64,000 nt of DNA from Eutypella sp. D-1 (GCA_023313575.1 JAJTTP010000009.1:1488001-1552000), one strand, 5' to 3'. Shown: positions 12,182 through 24,872, numbered from the stretch's first letter. Translations and numbers: made by a program. Notes: a model not told the origin generated them from the letters alone.

Positions 12182-13132
12182 ATGGCCAAGGTGGACAATG
12201 AGATAAAAGGGCGTCTAGCCTTGATCACGGGTGCTTCAGGAGGGTATGGGGAACCCCCCCCCCCAAACCACTCCAAGCGCAAGTTTAATTGATTAACGTA
12301 CTCTTCTAACCCAGGATCGGCGCCAGCTGTGCCCGAGACTTGTGGGCCGAGGGCGCCTCTCTAGCCCTCACGTACTTCCAGAACCGCCAGTCCGTCGACG
12401 CCCTGGTCGAGGAACTTCGCCGGTCGGGCGGCGGCGGCGGCGACCGCAAGATCAGTACGCACCGCGTCGACACGGGATCGGCCGAGGCCATCGAGCAGCT
12501 GTTCCGCGAGATCGGGGAGCAGCACGGGCAGCCGGGACCGGACATCCTCGTCTCGAACGCCGGGCAGGGGGTTCGGCGGCCCGGCATCCTGGACGTGAGC
12601 CTCGAGGAGTTCGACTATACCGTCAGCGTCAATCTGCGGGCCTCATTCATCCTCACGAAGCTCAGCATCCCGCACATGGAAGCGCAGAAGTGGGGCCGCA
12701 TCATCTTCATATCCTCCATCGCTGCGCAGGGTGGCGGCATCAACGCATGCCATTAGTGAGTTGCAAACCCCCACCCCCTACCCCCCTCTTCAAGGTCTAT
12801 AACTATTAATGGGCCGTCTGATGGATTTCCGTACTTACTCATGCAATTCTTGTAGTGCGGCATCCAAAGCCGGGTTGTCGGGAATGATGAAGAATTTAGC
12901 CAGGAAGCATGCCGGGTCCGGGATCACCGTCAACGACGTTGCGCCCGCGATGATCGGCGAGACGGGGATGATTCCGGACGAGAAGGCCGTCGAGGGCACT
13001 CCCGGTGACGTGCGGAATATCCCCGTCGGGAGACTCGGGACACCGCAGGAATGCGCCAACGTCGTGACCATGATCTGCAGGACGGGCTACTTGACAGGCC
13101 AGAGCATATTGTTAAGTGGTGGACTCCTGTGA
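12182..13132 (+). CDS. Short-chain dehydrogenase/reductase, FabG-like
   Basis: Exons 12182-12243, 12315-12755 and 12856-13132 join in frame to 259 residues. Classical SDR features are all present: the nucleotide-binding motif TGASGGIG (residues about 16-23, split by intron 1), the VSNAG structural motif (100-104), catalytic Ser155 in FISSIAAQ, and catalytic Tyr168/Lys172 in YAASK (split by intron 2). Length matches classical single-domain SDRs. The closest family sense is 3-oxoacyl-ACP reductase-like; the substrate cannot be read from sequence. No cofactor-specifying basic residue typical of strict NADPH enzymes was assigned. It is not part of a visible metabolic cluster: neighbours are a chaperone and an acetyltransferase. 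Confidence 0.93.
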
Positions 13133-14376
13133 ACCCCTTAGGCGGCGTCGTTAAAACTCTTAGCGTAGCAGCATTTACAATTAGGTAATTAACGGAATAC
13201 CCTTAAACTATTCTAATGTGCATAAAGTATATATCCTTTGCATAAATATCTAGGCAGACTTGACTCTGTAGGGTACTCTATGTATAGGCGGCAGCGGCAG
13301 CGCAAAGCGGGCCAGAAGCGGGGATGGGAGATCGGCAATCCTGACCCCACAAGTTCGGCGTCGGAGACATGAAACAAGCGGAGTTTAAGGTGGCAACAGT
13401 AAACGAGAGTCGGATCCCCGTCCCCGCCGTCTTTCAAGGTTCGGGGGTCCCGTATATAGCCTACTTTTATTAACTGCATAGACTAAAGGCAAACCACCAC
13501 CACCATTTCCAAAGGGTTCACATTTTAGCCTGAACATTCACGCAAACGAGACAGGCAGCTTTCTTTATCATAATATTGACATTATAAAAGGTCTGACTTG
13601 TAGCCAGGCCGTACTAGATATAATCAAGAGTTGGAAAATATAGGGAAAGGGGGCTTGGCCTGTAAAGAAAAAAAGAAGAAAGAAAAGAAGGAAACTCAAT
13701 ATTTGGTATGATCAGGCAGGGCTAGGTCAGCTACCTGCATATTGTTACTCATCATTACCTTTATGTACCTACCTACCCACGCCCTGCATGCAGTATACCC
13801 GTGGACCTACATACAACACTCTGCCTTGCATATCAAGAAGGCACAACCCTCTTATCACCAATTCCCTTGCCGCCCGCCTCTTTTAAGTAGCAAAAATATA
13901 TTTAAAGAAACCTTGAGGGAAGGTGCCAGTCAACCTGACTCTACGCACCTGCCCGCAATCAATTCTTCGTTTGCCCTGAGTATACCTGAACATGCAAGTC
14001 GGAGTCATATTGTACCTGCCTGAGGTGGTTTGACACACACACACACACCCCCCCGTTTGTTGAAGAAAATGATATAAAATAGCCAGCCCGCTCACGTCCA
14101 CATTACCAACTCTTTTTTTTCTTCTTCCCTTCCATCTTACGTCTCACCTTTCGATCACATTTCCCTTCTTCTTCTTCAGCCTTTTACATCGGTATTGCAT
14201 CGCAGGTGGTATTTAACCAAACCATATCCGCCGCTGATATCCAGGAGCTCATCATCACCAGAAAATCAATACACACGTAGGGCACAAAATAAAGCCACGG
14301 ACAAACACCGCCTGTTTCCCCTCACATTCACAAAACACAAACGTCATAAAACAACAGCCACCCCCCAGGAAACACA
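13133..14376. other. Intergenic; pyrimidine-rich leader of the GNAT gene
   Basis: No gene seen. From about 14105 to 14180 the + strand is strongly C/T-rich, typical of fungal core promoters and 5' leaders, and probably belongs to the gene starting at 14377. An AC dinucleotide run and C-run lie near 14033-14054. Confidence 0.6.
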
Positions 14377-15327
14377 ATGGGCACGCCATTCATCTCGCTG
14401 CAGGAGCCCACGAACCTAGACGACTGGGTGCGCGGGGTGCCGCACGACCAGCAGGCTCCGGAGCCGCGGGTGCCGGGGGTCTTCCGGGACGCGATGGAGG
14501 TGCGGGAGGCGGTGTTCGTCGAGGAGCAAGGGGTGCCGCTGGCGCACGAGGTGGACGCGGACGACGCGCGCGCCTGCCACTGGGTCATGTACGCCTCGGT
14601 GAACCAGACGACGGAGCCCGAGGTCCGCGACCCAGACACCGGCGAGGTCCTGCGGCCCCGCCGCTCCGTCACCCGCTCCCAGCCCATCAGCACCTTGCGC
14701 GTCGTCCCCTTTCCTCACCCGCCCCACCCCGTCGACGGCGGCTGGTATGTCGATAATGTGTTGCAACAGCAAGGCAGCACCGCAGCAGCAGCTTCACCAT
14801 CAACTGCCGAGCCGGCGCGGCAGCAGCAGCAGCAGCCGGGAGGCCGACGCCAGTCGGTCGCGTCGCCGGCAACGACCGCGCAGGCGGCGCCCGCGTACGA
14901 GCTAGACCGGGAGACGACATTCCACGACGGGCGGGAGCCGTACGTAAAGGTGGGGCGGCTGGCGGTCGTGCAGGAGTTCCGGGGTCATCGGGTCGGGGCG
15001 CAGGTGTGGGCGGCGGCGCGGCGGTGGCTGGAGGCGCACCCGACGTACTTCAACCCGAGCGTGGCGGAGCTGGGGCTGGACCGGCTCGGCGCCGCCACGA
15101 CCCTGCTGGCGCCCGGCGAGGTCCCCAAGTGGCGCGGCCTCGTCATCGCCCACGCCCAGGAGTCCGTCGCCCCGCTCTGGGAACGCTGGGGGTTCCGCCG
15201 CGATTTCGGCATGGGCCGCTGGTTCGAGGAGGGTATCCCCCACGTCGGCATGGTCATCCGCCTCGACGTCGATAGGGCGCCGTCGAATGCGGCTGCGCCT
15301 GTGACGAGAACCCCGACGGCGGCATAG
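14377..15327 (+). CDS. GNAT-family N-acetyltransferase
   Basis: Single exon, 316 residues. The N-terminal half has the AMEVREAVFVEEQGVP segment typical of the ElaA-like/GNAT N-terminal strand-helix, followed by STLRVVPFP. The acetyl-CoA binding core is KVGRLAVVQEFRGHRVGAQVW (about residues 188-208), a good match to motif A (R/Q-x-x-G-x-G/A). The C-terminal part has AQESVAPLWERWGFRRDF, the usual GNAT end strand with 'GF'. Between the halves lies a low-complexity insert rich in Gln/Ala/Ser (about residues 128-165) that is probably a disordered loop. It should acetylate an amine substrate using acetyl-CoA; substrate unknown. The coding sequence is markedly GC-rich compared with its flanks. Confidence 0.88.
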   Translation: MGTPFISLQEPTNLDDWVRGVPHDQQAPEPRVPGVFRDAMEVREAVFVEEQGVPLAHEVDADDARACHWVMYASVNQTTEPEVRDPDTGEVLRPRRSVTRSQPISTLRVVPFPHPPHPVDGGWYVDNVLQQQGSTAAAASPSTAEPARQQQQQPGGRRQSVASPATTAQAAPAYELDRETTFHDGREPYVKVGRLAVVQEFRGHRVGAQVWAAARRWLEAHPTYFNPSVAELGLDRLGAATTLLAPGEVPKWRGLVIAHAQESVAPLWERWGFRRDFGMGRWFEEGIPHVGMVIRLDVDRAPSNAAAPVTRTPTAA

Positions 15328-15919
15328 ACGGAGACGGAGACCGTTGAAAGAGAAGCGGTGGCGGGCTATACGGGACTGTCTGATTTGACTGATTGGCTTG
15401 TAGAGAAACGCGGAGGCCGGATTACCACTACTGGTATTGATGGATCGGTCTTTTCTTTAAACACCCATCGTATCGCATTACGTCGCAACATGTCATGTTG
15501 CTAGGGACGGATACTATGAGCTTTGCTCGAGGCGGCCCGGTATACACTACTAGTACTCCCTTCTCCAACTCACCCTCTGTACTTAGGTAGCTAAATGTTA
15601 TTATGGCTTCCCCCCAACGGCTAACGCTGCATCACCATCAATGCATCGGACTTGTGTACTATTTCAATTCATTTTTGCTCATTTCCCGAGCAGAGCTTTT
15701 TTATTCCTTTTTTGTTCATTGTTGATGAAGTCCTATGCTACTTTGTGGCACAAAAAAAAGTGATGCCATAGAACCACATCTTCCAGCCTGGACCAGTAAC
15801 GCACAAATGCAACGTGATGTGTAAGAAGCCCAGATTCGTTTCCACGCCGGTTGTAGTAGTAGTAGAAAACCCCCCTCCGCCTCCCCCATACAGAGAAAAA
15901 AGGACAGAAGAACCCCCGC
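15328..15919. other. Convergent 3' flanks
   Basis: Short spacer between convergent genes; A/T-rich runs consistent with 3' UTR and polyadenylation signals. A TACTTAGGTAG word lies at 15580-15590. No gene seen. Confidence 0.6.
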
Positions 15920-17031
15920 TTATCGGTTGCTCTTCGCGACACGCTCCAGCTCGTCCTTCTTCTTGATGGCGTACGAGTTGCTGCTGCCCTTGGCGGCGTT
16001 GATCAGCTCCTCAGCCAGGCACTCGGCGATCGACTTGACGTTGCGGAAGGCGGCCTCACGGGCGCCGGTGGTGAGCAGGGCGATGGCCTGGTTGACGCGG
16101 CGGAGGGGCGAGACATCGACGGCCTGTCGGCGGACGGTACCGGCGGAACCAATACGGGTGCTGTCTTCCCGGGGACCGCAGTTGACGATAGCATCGACGG
16201 CGATCTGGATAGGGTTCTGGTCGGTCATGATGTGGATCTGGCATGGCCATGTTAGAGATATGCCCAGATTTTTCTTTAAACATCAAGTAGAAAAAAGGCA
16301 AAGAAAAGCAAGAATGGAGTCTTACGATCTCGAAGGCGTGGGCGACGATGCGAACGGCCATCAGCTTCTTGCCGTTGTTGCGGCCGTGCATCATGAGGGA
16401 GTTGGTCAACCGCTCAATGATGGGGCAGTTGGCCTTGCGGAATCGCTTGGCGGCATATCGGCCGGCGGAGTGGGGGAGGTAGACGGGAGATCGGATCTGG
16501 ATGTAGTCGCTGTGGAAGAGGGAAGGAGTTTGTTAGTCTATGTCCATCGGCTGCTTGTGATTTGCTTGTCATGACTTCTCGATTGCGCTCGCGTGATAAA
16601 AGTAGGATTTGTTCGTGTAATTATTTGATCGGTTATTCGTGGTCGCAACAGTCTCCAACCCCAATCATCCCCATTGCCCATACTCATGGTCCTCATAATC
16701 CTTATCGTGTGGAATGCAGTAGATGATGCAGCAGTAGTGGTGGGTGTTCGTGTGTAGGTGGTCGACTTACGTCAAAGACATATCGCGGATCTCAACATCC
16801 TCGTAACCCCCTATAGTTTAACCCAGTTAGAAGAAGTAAAAAAAAAAAGGGACAGCAACAACATTGACACGGCAAAATTGACATCTACGAAAGAAAAAAA
16901 GGCTGAATCGAATCAAAACATCAAAACGTACATCGGTTGAACAGCTTGACGCTGCCAACTTCGGCCACAACATCCTTGGGGAGGACCTGGTAGGAGGAGG
17001 TCTCGACCTCAATCTCGCCGCCGTCAGACAT
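15920..17031 (-). CDS. RPS5: Cytosolic small-subunit ribosomal protein uS7 (S5)
   Basis: Exons 17031-16932, 16810-16771, 16509-16326 and 16237-15920 join in frame to 213 residues. The protein is a full-length eukaryotic uS7: [18 protein letters not shown] near the N-terminus, the [18 protein letters not shown] helix, the [18 protein letters not shown] core, [18 protein letters not shown] and the conserved end [15 protein letters not shown]. It sits in the head of the 40S subunit near the mRNA exit channel and E site. The first three introns fall early in the gene, as is common for fungal ribosomal protein genes. The divergent neighbour at 18383 is unrelated. Identification is certain by family similarity. 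Confidence 0.97.
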
Positions 17032-18382
17032 TTTCGCGTGGAGTTTGCAGGTTTTATTTTATTTTCCTTCTCGGGTGGTTGCGATATCGAGAGATCGAAG
17101 GGTTGTCTGGCTGGCTGGCTGGCTGGCGGGCTTGTCACAGGCTTGAATTATTTTCTGGCACGGGCAATTCAAGAACTGAGAACTTCCTTCGGTTTAGGTT
17201 CGGCAAGCTAGCAATTTTCGCTTGGTTGGCTTGCTTGCTTTTGGTTGTGGTGGGTGACAAAAATTCTAGCGAAAAATTGCTGGGTAGGGCACAAAAAAGT
17301 GCCCCCACTAGCTTGCCAATTGCTTTATCAGTGATAAGGTAGTTCAGTTAGTCCAATTAGTCCAATTAGATGTCGATTTGTCGTTGCAGCTGTCTGTCAG
17401 CTGCGGGGTCAGGCAGGGGTTTGCATTTTCGGGCTTTCTCCATTAACGCCAAGATTTTCTGTTTTCAGCCACAGCCAGGTGCATATCAGTAAGCTATCAT
17501 CAAGCCACAGATCGTTATCTTATCTGCAGTTTTAATGGAAGTCCTGTCCACTCGTACCACCCAATTGCCAAAGTACAATGAACACATTAGTCTGCTAACC
17601 TGGAACTTTTAGAACTAATCCAGCATCAGAGCTATTCAAATACCTACTTAGGTACCTAATTACAGGTGAGAACTCTCCAGGCTGCAATTGCCCAAAGTTC
17701 TCGCTGTATCAACTACTCTTACTATTACGCTTAACGTGATTGGACGGATAGTACGGCAAAGGGAGGAGAGAAGGGACCCCCCCTGGAACATTTGGACCCT
17801 TGGAAGTGGCCATCAGCCTAAATAATAAATCCGTTCTGATTTGCTCATCAAGTCTTGGGCCAATTCTCACCAAAGGAAGCAGCTGGCGGTCACTTGTCGT
17901 TCAGGGGGAAGGAACGGGGAAAACGGGAGATCGGGGGGAAGAATCGACCGACCTAAGCATGAGCTCATGCGACCATGCCTGCCCAGGTTGGCGCATTAAC
18001 CAGTTAGAATACTGTCCAGCATTACGTAGCTCCCTGCTCTCTCCTGCTCTGCTGCTGTTTTTGAAGTAATGTAGATCTTCGCCGCCATGATGCCACGTCT
18101 CCTCCCCGTACCATCATCCGAGACTCTCCTAGAAAGTTTAGTAAGCTAGGGCAATACGAGGAATACGAGGAGTACGAATACATCTGGTCGAGTCGCCGAT
18201 ATATAGATATCTTTCCTCGAAATAGTCTTCACCTTAAACATAACAATTAAGGATTGCTCCAACTCCTTTATCTTTTCTCCTTACCACTCCCATCACCATT
18301 GCCATCCCACCACTCCGCCCCCCCCCTCTTCTGAAACGGACCAAGGGAAGGAAAATAAATCCCACGAGACAAGCCAGCCACG
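17032..18382. other. Divergent intergenic region (S5 / MAPR promoters)
   Basis: About 1.35 kb without a supported gene. Contains a TACCTACTTAGGTACCTAATTAC run (within 17641-17666), one of the clearest copies of the dispersed TAGGTA motif. A short open frame at 17800-18069 shows no family features and is not called. Confidence 0.6.
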
Positions 18383-19311
18383 ATGTCGGCGCCGCAGGGC
18401 AGCAACGTGCGAAATCGCAAGAACAACAACCGGGCGCCGGGCGGTGGCGCGAAACCCGCCGTCGTCGAGGAGGTGGACACGGACGAGGCGGAGGAGATCG
18501 AGCGAGAGCAGCAGGAAAAGGAAAAGAAGAAGCGCACGCCAAGGGACCGCGTTGACGAGGAGGACGACTACAGCCCCTGGCTCGACATCCTGCGCGTCCT
18601 CAGCTTCCTGGCCCTCGTCTCCTGCGGCCTCAGCTGGCTCGTCTCTGGCGGCGAGAGCCTCACCTGGGGCCTGCGCCACCCGCCCAAGTACCTGAATGCC
18701 GAATGGTGGAAGGCTCAATGGGTACGTTCTTGAAAGGGGGGGGGGGGAGGGGGCGGCGCTAGATGAAAGAGGCGAAAAAGACTAACAACTAACGTGCCCT
18801 TTTCCAGAGAGGTCCCATATACCTTACCCTCGAGGAACTCGCCCAGTACGACGGGCGCAACGAGTCGATGCCGCTATACCTGGCGATCAACGGGACGGTG
18901 TACGACGTGTCGTCGAACCGGCGGATCTACGGGCCGGGCGGCGGATACCAGTTCTTTGCGGGCACGGACGCTTCGCGGTCGTTCGTGACGGGGTGCTTCG
19001 CGGAGGACCGTACGGCGGATATGCGCGGCGCCGAGGAGATGTACCTGCCACTCGAGGACCCGGAGTTCGACGCCGCCCACTGGTCCCCCGCCGAACTCGA
19101 CGAGATCCGCCGCCAGGAGCGCGAGCACGCCCTCCGCAAGGTCCACGAGAACCTCGCCCACTGGGTCCGCTTCTTCGATAACAGCGATAAGTACCCCCGC
19201 GTCGGCTACGTCAAGCGCGACCCGGACTGGCTCGACAAGGAGCCCCGGAGGAAGCTGTGCGAGACCGCCGCCAAGACTCGCAAGAGGAGAAAGGTTCCCG
19301 GTGAAGAGTAG
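18383..19311 (+). CDS. Membrane-anchored cytochrome b5-like / MAPR-family protein
   Basis: Exons 18383-18721 and 18808-19311 join in frame to 280 residues. The N-terminal 60 residues are charged and disordered (acidic then Lys/Glu-rich), followed by one hydrophobic helix (about 66-87, WLDILRVLSFLALVSCGLSW). The C-terminal half has the cytochrome b5-like heme/steroid-binding fold of membrane-associated progesterone receptor (MAPR) proteins: LTLEELAQYDGRN, PLYLAINGTVYDVS, YGPGGGYQFFAGTDASRSF and TGCF. Family members bind heme and support sterol or P450 metabolism. Dap1 in yeasts is shorter, so this longer form with extended head and basic tail (KTRKRRK) is closer to the neudesin/uncharacterised fungal branch. 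Whether it binds heme is inference. Confidence 0.85.
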
Positions 19312-20264
19312 TTTGGGCTTTCTTTTTTTTTTTTTGCCTTTGCTTTTGGGACTTCTGACTTTTTATTGCAATGGACTTGCTTATGTAGCAAGCTTTGTGT
19401 TAGCATGGCCTACGTAGGGACGCGCCGAATTGGATAGGTAAAGAACGGTGCCATTATTTGAATCAACGAACTTGCTGCAACTCGTGATGTATAGGGAAAA
19501 CGAATACCACGAAGGGCAACAGCATTATTAGGTGGGGTGTGATTCATCCCAAGAACCGGGTGTTTGCTACCGCTGCGCGGATGCTACGTAGTACGACGGT
19601 CACACGCAAACTTCCTAAATCTTCCCTTCACCCTTCCCACGGTAAGACGGGTGTTGTTTACGCTCACGGGTGTTTACACACACAATATATTGGCTCAGCA
19701 ATTGGGGGTATATTACGTTATGTAAAAATAAAAAATAAAACGGGCCGTGGACATCTATATGGTTTTCTCCGGTTAGGTGCACAGCAAAAAAACGAAACAA
19801 GAAAAACCGCGCCAGCTTGTGGTCGGCGGTTTTCTCGCTTCCACCCCCTCCTCATGATATTGTACAGTGGGGCCCCCCAACTCTCCCCTCATCCTCCCCA
19901 TCCACGGCACTTTTTTCTTTTCCTGTTGTTGATTTCGCACAGCGAGCAATACCCTGGAACCTATCCAAGGGTAAGGGGGGTTATATAGAAAGAAGGGAAG
20001 GAGGTGGGGGGATATTGAAGTCCCTTTCCCCTTTTCCCTTCACCGGCCGTGATAGCCGGAACCCCGATCATTAATGCCATAACCACCCGGCCCCGCCCGC
20101 ACATATATAAATTAAAAACCTCCCATATGTAGAAGAAAAAAGGAGTTCATCTCAAGATGAGTAGTAGAAGAAGCGAGCATGAATCGTCATCAAAACCGTT
20201 TTGTTTGGTAGGGTGTATTGTTTTGTGTTTTGTTTCGGGAACGTGGGGATGCGATGTGATGTGA
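19312..20264. other. Convergent 3' flanks
   Basis: Spacer between convergent genes, with a T-run at 19321-19335 just after the upstream stop and short low-complexity open frames without family features. No gene supported. Confidence 0.55.
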
Positions 20265-21232
20265 TCATAGCATGAAGAAGGCAGCGGCCAGGGCGACGAG
20301 GCCAAGCGTGCTGGAGGCGCCGATCGAGCCGGCGCCCGCCTGCGCGATGTCGCTTGACGTGGGGCTAGAGGCGCCCGCCTCGGCACCCTCGGCCGCGCCG
20401 GTACCGGAGCTGGGGGTCGCGGCCGAGTCACCGCCGGCAGCGTCGCCGGAACCAGAGCCAGAGTCGCCACCAGCGGCGCCACCGGCACCAGCATCAGCAC
20501 CCGCGTCGGAGCCAGCGTCACCGCCAGCCTCGCCACCGGCACCGGCACCAGCGTCACCACCAGCCTCGCCGCCGGCATCACCACCAGGAGCAGCAGTATC
20601 ACCGCCAGCTTCGCCACCGGCACCGGCACCCTCCTCGGGCTCGGGGGCAGTGCCGACCTCGCCGTCGGAGGCACCGGCGTCGCCGCCGGCCTTGCTCTCG
20701 CCGACGTTCGCGGCGGCCGCCTTGTAGTTATCCAGACTCCGGGTTGCGTTGGCTTCCGTGCTGCAAAAGGCTGTTAGCATCATTTATACTATGCGATCCA
20801 AACTAGACCTAGCTCCTCCCCTCTTAGTGTCACTTACTTCTCGTTGATGACCATGACCATACCGCCCTGGCAGTGCTTGGCCTGGGAGCAATAAGCCCAG
20901 ATGGGCTTCTCGTCCTGGATCATGATGGTGTAGGTGGGGATCATGCCCATGGCCTCGCTGGCGGCGACGTCCTGGTAGCCGGAGTAGAAGCCGGTGGCGT
21001 TGGCGGCGGCGCTCTGGCCGATGGGCGCGCAGGGCTCGTCGAAGCTCGACTGCACGACGCTGTGGTTGCCGCCCCGGAACTGGAACTGCACCATGTCGCC
21101 CACCGGCGCCTTGATGTTGTCCGGGCTGAACTTCAGCGCCCAGTCGCCCTCGCCCGAAACCGAGACCACGTGCAGAGTCTGTGCGGACGCGGTGGCCGCG
21201 AGGGCCAGGATGGTGCTCATGGAGTACTGCAT
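20265..21232 (-). CDS. GPI-type cupredoxin-like secreted protein with Gly/Ala/Asp repeats
   Basis: Exons 21232-20838 and 20760-20265 join in frame to 296 residues. Signal peptide: MQYSMSTILALAATASAQ. Residues about 18-132 form a cupredoxin-like domain as in fungal 'extracellular serine-rich proteins': FSPDNIKAPVGDMVQFQF, GNHSVVQSSFDEPC, then IWAYCSQAKHCQGGMVMVI, with His/Cys residues at copper-site positions. The second half is a low-complexity tract built of GGEAGGDAG-like units, followed by a hydrophobic tail (LGLVALAAAFFML) expected to direct GPI attachment. Such proteins sit at the plasma membrane or cell wall; function is poorly known. The intron separates the folded domain from the repeat stalk. 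The repeat tract gives the opposite strand a long Ala/Pro-rich shadow frame. Confidence 0.88.
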
Positions 21233-24200
21233 CTTGAATGTGTATGGAATTTTTCTTTTCTTGAGGGTATAAAAAGGGTTTTTATGGAAAGAATGACTGG
21301 ATTTTCGTTTTTGCTGAAGAAGAAAAAAACGATATAGAATGTCCTAGGCTCGAAATAATGAACGATGAACTTGCGACTCGCGCTTTTGGAAAGGACTAGC
21401 CTTTGAAGAATAGTATAAATTAAGCTGAGATCGAAAGAAGAAAAAAGGTGGAAAAAGAAAGGTAACGATGGATGATAACCCTGTATCTTGAGAGGAATAA
21501 GGAAGAGAAGGAGAGAGAAGGGGGGAAACGAGTCGAGAGGACCGGATGGGCGTGGCATGAATTTAAAAACAATGTCTGGTCCCATGAATGATCGTCTTCG
21601 CTAACCGTGTGTAGGTAACCCCTAACCCATGTCCACCCTTGGTGACTTGGTGACGGACCTGACGTCTGGGGTTACGGAACCAGGGGGCCGGAGGGGAGGG
21701 GCCTTGGGATTGATGAGGCTAAGATCTTGGAACAAAAAAACTTTCGAAACACGTTAGGCCATCGACACGTCCCCGGTCATTGAAACATTGCCACGCCTCG
21801 AGTTTTCGTCAGACTAGATACCAGCTGAACAAGTCGGAAAATGCTTACTTACCCAGTCCTTTTGCCGGTTGCCGAAGCGCACTGCCCTCCGGAAGGACGC
21901 GATTGCGATGCGATTTGCCTTGCCCATCGAGAACGCCAAGTTTTGGAAGTCACCCTCACGACATTTCACGACCTCTGGGCCGTGATCCGCTCCACACTTT
22001 CCGCCGTCCCCCCCATGCTAGGGTACGCAGTAAAAAGAGTTAGCAGGGAAGACGATCTATCTGGGCACTTTTAATCCTATCTTGGACGTTGCTTCTAGTA
22101 TAGCTTCTCAGTAACATAAGTACTTCCACAGGTCAGCTCATTATAAAATTGATGACCGTCGATCTTTAGTCATCTTTAGTTTGCACCTGAAGCTCATCGG
22201 CACACACAGCACTGTTCCGAGAATGGCGCCTGTATTACGAACCCAGCTAAGAACAATTTAAGGCTATGTGTGTAATTGTTCGCCAAGTGATGCATACGAT
22301 AGCAGATATGTAGGCAGAGCATTGTTGTCAAAGCTACATTAACAACCAATTTCCTCGTGTTAAGCGCCGATGAAGATCCCTTTAAGCCTTGAAGGAAGGC
22401 CCAGCCGCTTACAGAGGAACTTGATGTTCCCGAGCGGGAGCACGGCGGAATCGTCGAGTTGCACCCCATCGGTTGGCCGGGGGCAGATGTTGGCTCACAG
22501 GGCTCGCACAGAGGAGAACGGGGAATTAAAAAATGGCAAAGATTAGGGGGATTACTTCTCTTCTTGTCATCCGCCCGGACCTACGCGAAGCCGAAATAAA
22601 CTTAAGCGCTAGGGATCTATATCGGACAGGGGGGTTTAGTTTGGCGCCAGGAGGGAATGGGGGGGACATTTGCTGGTTTGGGGGAGAAAAACGACGCTGC
22701 TGCCACGGCCCACGGAGCACGGATGCGCCTCAGGGCCGTGGGCCTGCGACGCCGGCAAAACCAAGACTGGTTTCATCCCATCCCCGTTTCGTGCCCCCCG
22801 CCGTCTGAACCCCTGTCGCAGGCGCCCTGAAACGGCATGGTGCGCGGAGTGCTAAGAGCCTCATGTCTGTGATATTCCCCTTGACGCAACAGGGAAACAA
22901 AAGAAGGAGAAAAAGGAAAATTCAATCCAAATTATTCAATGAATCAACCGAATTCATCAATTGTACTAAGCTAACTTACTAACTGTTACCCGTCACCCCC
23001 TACTACCATCTCAACATCTGTACAGTAATGGAGATCAGGAGGCTGCACTAATTATCCGATTTCCTTGGCTTTGGGGAACCCTGCCAGTCATCCTACCCAG
23101 AAACCTCAAAAGATATTCAATTCGTCATTGCTGCTTACTACTACATAGTACAAACACGTGGTAGGCATCTTTGACGGTGTTCTTGCTTTCGACCAGCGAG
23201 GCCCGTATGTCGATAGGCCCAAATCGGTTCAGATGAACATCTATGGGGTTCTAGTTATCGAGAATTTTTAGGAAACAGTAACACGGTTTGGGAGACCAAC
23301 TACAACGTGTGACTGACGCCCAAAAAGTCTCATCTTACTCCCCAACTACGAGCTGCGCAGGCTGTATAACATGTCAACCTATTTTTCCTTCCTCTGACAC
23401 AAACCCGCGCTAAAGATCTGAAATGTTTCGATCGTGAATAGATGCGACTAGAAACACAGTGAGCCACGACATTTGTCAGCGGGCGAATACCCACGCTGAA
23501 AACAAACCCCCTTCTAGCCGCCGACGGTAAACGGTGGTTGGCTAACCTACAGATGCACTTGCGGACGCAGCGCCTACTATGTATATACTCCTTCCGTAGG
23601 GCTGACGATTCGGTCTGTGAATCGTGTATGTCAAAGGCGGATAAAAATAAGCACGCCACTGTAGGTAGGTCCGGACTGGGCCCTATAGGCGTTCTCCGTG
23701 CAACTGGGTCTCCAGCTTGGGCCCGTACGATTGGGGGGGGGGGGGGCGACGTCACTTTCATCCCGTCATCATATCCAATATCCCGAATCTCTCAACGAAA
23801 TACCCCGAACCCGTCGATCTTCACCAACCGATAGATAATGCGTAAGAAGGAAAGCCTGGCACCGAGCGCGGCGTAGCTGTTCTCTCCGACCAGGTTGAGC
23901 ACGGGCGAACTGTGTGGGATGAGACTGTAGAAAATGTATACAACTACTACCTACTTCTTGCTGTACGGGCTATATCTTCTCCCCGGCATGAGGTCGCAGA
24001 AGTTCGGCAAGAAGCTGGGAGGCAATATGCTTGCTCCTCTGCACTAGGCGGGACAAATGAACCTCGCTACGGCTTTCGCCCACCGCCACATATCTATAAG
24101 TGATCCGGGATTCGAATCCACTATGCCGAGTATCAAAGAGAGGCAACAGAAGTGCGGATGGAAAGAATAAGGAGAATATTAGGTGCTACTACGAGTGTCT

Positions 24201-24872
24201 CTTATTGATACACGCCGAGACGCTGTGAGATATATTTGTCAAAGGTATCAAACAAAGCCGCAAATCGCACATTTACGCCGCCAGTCGACGCACAGTTGAG
24301 ATAACGAGATTTGTCGGGGATATGCGTGCTTTGGACAACCACGAGGTTCAAAAAGTCGAGCCGTGGGAGCGGACGCGGTCTTGTCCCCTTTTTTTTCCGG
24401 CCGGCCATACCTGCTTCGTCAGTACCAGCTTATGTATACTACTATATCTGTTTTGGGCTAAAGGAAGCTCTTGGAAGGAATACATGGACTACTGTGTCGC
24501 ATGAGAAATATATAGGTGCCCAATACACCTAGTAGACTTACCTACGTTACTTATTCTAAGCAAAAGTACGAAGAAATTAGGATGCCAGGCTTCAGTACAC
24601 TCTCGCAAAAGGCGAGATACACACATATATATATATATGAGTCGTTATTCATTCATCCTTCATGATATTCTAGCTCTAGCCGCAAATAGTATGCATGAAA
24701 ACACGTGTCGAGGGGGGTATCATCATCAACAATTTTCCAACAAGCAACTTAAGTCAGCAAGAGAAGGGAGGGAAAGAGACCCAATCCTCGAAACCCCATG
24801 GTTGCCGCCGACAAGACAGAGCGAACGGAAGGGCTTCGCTTCGCTTCGATTTGCTTTGGCCGACCTTCCCCC
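21233..24872. other. 3.6 kb gene-poor stretch
   Basis: No open frame or hand-spliced model with recognisable features was found on either strand. The first 350 bases are probably promoter and leader of the cupredoxin gene. G-run near 23731-23745 and TATATATA near 24628-24638 are visible. The frame at 24202-24408 (minus) was considered and not accepted. The palindrome GGATTCGAATCC near 24108-24122 resembles a tRNA T-arm but does not fold as one. Confidence 0.5.

Noticed and set aside
13133..13480. Biosynthetic gene cluster around the short-chain dehydrogenase
   Set aside because: No PKS, NRPS, terpene cyclase, P450 or transporter lies within the window; the gene stands alone.
21780..22074. 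Two overlapping frames of 77-87 residues
   Set aside because: Composition like random sequence, no motif, no splicing partner.
24100..24125. tRNA T-arm (GGATTCGAATCC)
   Set aside because: It is simply a palindrome; base 53 before the T-loop cannot pair correctly and no acceptor or anticodon arm can be built.
24202..24408. 68-residue minus-strand frame
   Set aside because: No start context, no family features, no compatible upstream exon found.
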